A stretch of 64,000 bases of DNA. Source: Enterocloster alcoholdehydrogenati. GTDB taxonomy: Bacteria > Bacillota > Clostridia > Lachnospirales > Lachnospiraceae. Positions 62,094-64,000 of this stretch are shown one piece after another. A program made the translations under genes and the position numbers. Numbering within the stretch: position 1 is the stretch's first letter; every line of letters starts with the position of its first letter. Under the pieces are notes generated by a model. It ran no database searches and had not been told where the DNA came from. It worked only from the letters and a program-made list of their open reading frames with translations. Where the stretch lies: positions 1-64,000 of the forward strand of contig NZ_BLTJ01000010.1 in the NCBI RefSeq assembly GCF_013282095.1. The letters run 5' to 3'.

Positions 62094-63001
62094 GCTTTTT
62101 TCTCTGCCTCACCTAAAAATATCTCAATATTGTCCAGCACCTTTTTGCTTAAAAGGCCAAAGGCCTGTCTGGTCCTTCCCGCAGACACATTGGGGCAGAT
62201 CACATGGGAACGGTCCCTTAAAATCCCCTCTGTATCTCCCAGAGCCCCTTCTGTATCACAAATAAAATAACCTCCCCCGGCGCTGAGCCAGTCTGCCAGA
62301 GCCGGCACCTCATGGGCCGGGCCAATAGAGGTGTTAAAGAGGAGCTTTCCCTTTCCAAACGCCTTAAACTCCTCCCCGCCAAGAAGAATCACATTCTTAT
62401 TCAGGCAGGCAAACACAGCCTGGCTTTCAGACAACAGTTCCTTTAAGGGACGGTATATAAAGCCTTCTGCCTCCTTTTGGGGCTTGCGGGTACGGCTGAA
62501 ATAGGAGACCTCAGCCCCCATAAACTGTAATGCCTCCCCAATCATGGTTCCCGATACGCCAAGGCCGATGATTCCCGCCTTAAGTCCGGTGATCTCTGTG
62601 GGAAGATCGTAAAGCAGGGGCCGGTCAAAGCCGTGAAGGAAACGCACCAGCTCGCTTAAAACAAATTCCACCACGCCCCGGTCGCCGTAGTCGCGGATTC
62701 CCATAACCCGGATTCCCTGTTCTCTGGCACAGGCTATATCCACATTGGCGCTTTCCTCGGAATAAAGGCTGCAGCACATCCCGATATAGCGGATCGACGG
62801 GCATTTTTCCAGCACGCTGCGTCCCAGCCTTGTAGTGTAGCTTACAAGCACTGCATCCGAGTCCCCGATCCGGCGGATAATCTCCTGCTCATCTGCCGGG
62901 ATATCTCTGTATAAGGTCACTTCTTTTGCATACGTATTCAGTTTTTCCTCCGCCCAGTCCTCCAGGCTCACAGGTTCAATGGCTGTTAATTTACGAAACA
63001 T
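62090..63001 (-). CDS. D-isomer-specific 2-hydroxyacid dehydrogenase
   Basis: A 303-residue NAD-dependent dehydrogenase. The nucleotide-binding signature is GIIGLGVSGTMIGEAL (about residues 145-160), with the Arg of the SRTRK stretch after beta-2 that often signals NADP or NAD selection, and a late CPNVSAGRTR where many members have the catalytic His in PHxAG; the usual His is replaced by Asn-Val, so catalytic competence is doubtful. The substrate is unknown. ATG 63001 (AAGGAAAAGA upstream). Directly upstream lies an aspartate-dehydrogenase-like gene (31 bp away) and downstream topB (4-bp overlap). Confidence 0.8.
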   Translation of the reverse strand: MFRKLTAIEPVSLEDWAEEKLNTYAKEVTLYRDIPADEQEIIRRIGDSDAVLVSYTTRLGRSVLEKCPSIRYIGMCCSLYSEESANVDIACAREQGIRVMGIRDYGDRGVVEFVLSELVRFLHGFDRPLLYDLPTEITGLKAGIIGLGVSGTMIGEALQFMGAEVSYFSRTRKPQKEAEGFIYRPLKELLSESQAVFACLNKNVILLGGEEFKAFGKGKLLFNTSIGPAHEVPALADWLSAGGGYFICDTEGALGDTEGILRDRSHVICPNVSAGRTRQAFGLLSKKVLDNIEIFLGEAEKKA

Positions 63002-63032
63002 CTTCTTTTCCTTTCACATCTTTCTGCTGATC

Positions 63033-63902
63033 TTAAAATACCACCGGCGACAGAATATTTCTTAGAACCGCAACGCTGCTCCAGCCTGCAATGGCGCTGG
63101 TGCGGGAGTAGATGTCTACCACTGCCTCCACCTCGTCCGTTCCCCCGATCTTTGCGGTGATTCTGTGGTCATCTCCTGCCATTCCCGGAACGCTGGCAAT
63201 CTCTACCGTGGTCTCATCAGGGCCGGCAGTGGCAAGAGCGGAAGCGACGGCTACGTTTACCTTTGTTGGAAGAAGGGAAATGGCCTCCTTTGCGTTGCCC
63301 GAAAAGGCTTTTGCCTCCTGTGTATCTGTCATAAAATGCTCTTTAAATACAGGCGTATTGCACAGAGAGGCCGGGCCCTTTCTGGTGGAAATGCCTGCTG
63401 TCAGAAAGCCGGACAGAGAATCCGCGGTAATTGCCCCCTCAGAGTCATCCGCACCTGCTTTCTTTTTCTGCGCCAGGGCCATGAGCGATACCGTGCGCAG
63501 CACATCAAAGCCTCCTACGGCTCCAGAGGCCAGATAGATCCTCGTACCGTTATCCGCAGCCCATCTCTTTGCGTTCTCATAAAATCCCCTGTCTGCAAAT
63601 GCCCCAATAGAAAGGACCACCAGACTTGCCCCGGAGCAGAGAATCCTTTTTCCATAATCTCTGACCGCGGCGACGGAAGCGGCTTCTGCCACATAATCCG
63701 GCTTTGCCTCTAAAAGTTCTTCTATGGAAGCACAAGCCCTGCATCCGGCTGCTTCGGCCAGCCTCCTTGTCTTTTCCTCTGTCCGTCCCAGGATACCGGT
63801 CATCTCATAGCCCTCTAAAAGTCCCATTCCATAGGCCTCTGTTATAATCCCGGCCAGATAGCCGTTTCCTAAGATTGCAAGTTTCTTTTTTGTCTGTTTC
63901 AT
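63033..63902 (-). CDS. Aspartate dehydrogenase-like (NadX/DUF108) enzyme
   Basis: A 289-residue two-domain NAD(P)-dependent dehydrogenase: Rossmann start KLAILGNGYLAGIITEAYG, then YVAEAASVAAVRDYGKRIL and LSIGAFADRGF, then the aspartate dehydrogenase fold with LASGAVGGFDVLRTVSL and a late KVNVAVASALATAGPDETTV. Authentic NadX makes iminoaspartate for NAD synthesis; homologues of this length, paired with 2-hydroxyacid dehydrogenases, also occur in catabolic clusters, so the exact substrate is open. GGGGGAAATAAC precedes ATG 63902. It is probably one transcript with the next two genes. Confidence 0.85.
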   Translation of the reverse strand: MKQTKKKLAILGNGYLAGIITEAYGMGLLEGYEMTGILGRTEEKTRRLAEAAGCRACASIEELLEAKPDYVAEAASVAAVRDYGKRILCSGASLVVLSIGAFADRGFYENAKRWAADNGTRIYLASGAVGGFDVLRTVSLMALAQKKKAGADDSEGAITADSLSGFLTAGISTRKGPASLCNTPVFKEHFMTDTQEAKAFSGNAKEAISLLPTKVNVAVASALATAGPDETTVEIASVPGMAGDDHRITAKIGGTDEVEAVVDIYSRTSAIAGWSSVAVLRNILSPVVF

Positions 63903-64000
63903 ATGTTATTTCCCCCATTTTCTATGATTGATCCGTTCCCCATGGCTCAAAACCGGGGATACGCATTTTTATGCGGCGGCGCTTAATCGCCGATCACCTG

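Noticed and set aside
63961-64000. Possible end of a minus-strand gene (codons for QVIGD then TAA) at the right edge
   Set aside because: Only a handful of codons are inside the window, too little to support a feature.

Overview
The window looks like chromosomal DNA from a gut-type Clostridia member, probably Lachnospiraceae (Clostridium cluster XIVa). This rests on moderate GC with AT-rich intergenic DNA, strong AGGAGG ribosome sites, intrinsic terminators, a tRNA-Tyr T-box leader, an LPKTG sortase-anchored adhesin, choline-binding-type wall repeats and a YesM/YesN two-component pair. No rRNA, tRNA, CRISPR array, transposase, phage gene or replication origin was recognised.

Layout. 0.4-8.4 kb: one giant surface protein with Glu/Thr-rich stalk, InlB-type repeats and near-identical 240-bp repeats. 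8.7-11.2 kb: an AAA15-type ATPase behind a promoter flanked by two copies of the same inverted repeat, convergent with a BTAD regulator that carries a degenerate GGDEF-like domain. 11.2-14.1 kb: greA, a tRNA-dihydrouridine synthase and an AEC permease. 14.2-26.6 kb: a hexuronate block with a TRAP transporter (dctPQM), its likely YesM/YesN controllers, a small XRE regulator with a divergent small acidic gene, kduI-kduD-gntR, a PPi-type phosphofructokinase, uxuA and an AraC regulator. The kduI promoter is covered by three regularly spaced GntR-type palindromes. 26.6-30.5 kb: a PflA-like radical SAM protein, a roughly 0.63-kb apparently structured noncoding RNA (complete consensus promoter, long-stem terminator), a MATE exporter and mntP.

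30.6-46 kb is mostly housekeeping: a wall-binding protein, T-box-controlled tyrS, DAHP synthase, uppP, ung, hisF/hisH, a divergent sirtuin-like protein, a PF09818-type ATPase, a ComEC-like metallo-beta-lactamase lipoprotein with DUF3006 partner, asnA, a TRIC/UPF0126 channel and a Na/Pi symporter with Pho-box-like repeats. 46.2-54.8 kb: fucO with a TetR regulator and palindromic operator, then an RND (MMPL) exporter with a secreted partner and a wall-binding protein, divergent from a second TetR regulator. 54.9-64 kb: RlmI-like methyltransferase, metallophosphoesterase, PdaA-like deacetylase, ArsC/Spx-like protein, YkgJ-like protein, topB, a D-2-hydroxyacid dehydrogenase and an aspartate-dehydrogenase-like enzyme; the next gene may run off the right edge.

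Working together: TRAP uptake plus KduI/KduD and UxuA would funnel hexuronates and unsaturated uronates to 2-keto-3-deoxygluconate, but no KDG kinase or aldolase lies in the window. The strongest candidate for something undescribed is the long RNA at 27.57-28.20 kb; the ATPase with paired operators, the XRE/small-protein switch, the dispersed 41-bp palindrome and the sirtuin-like protein are next.
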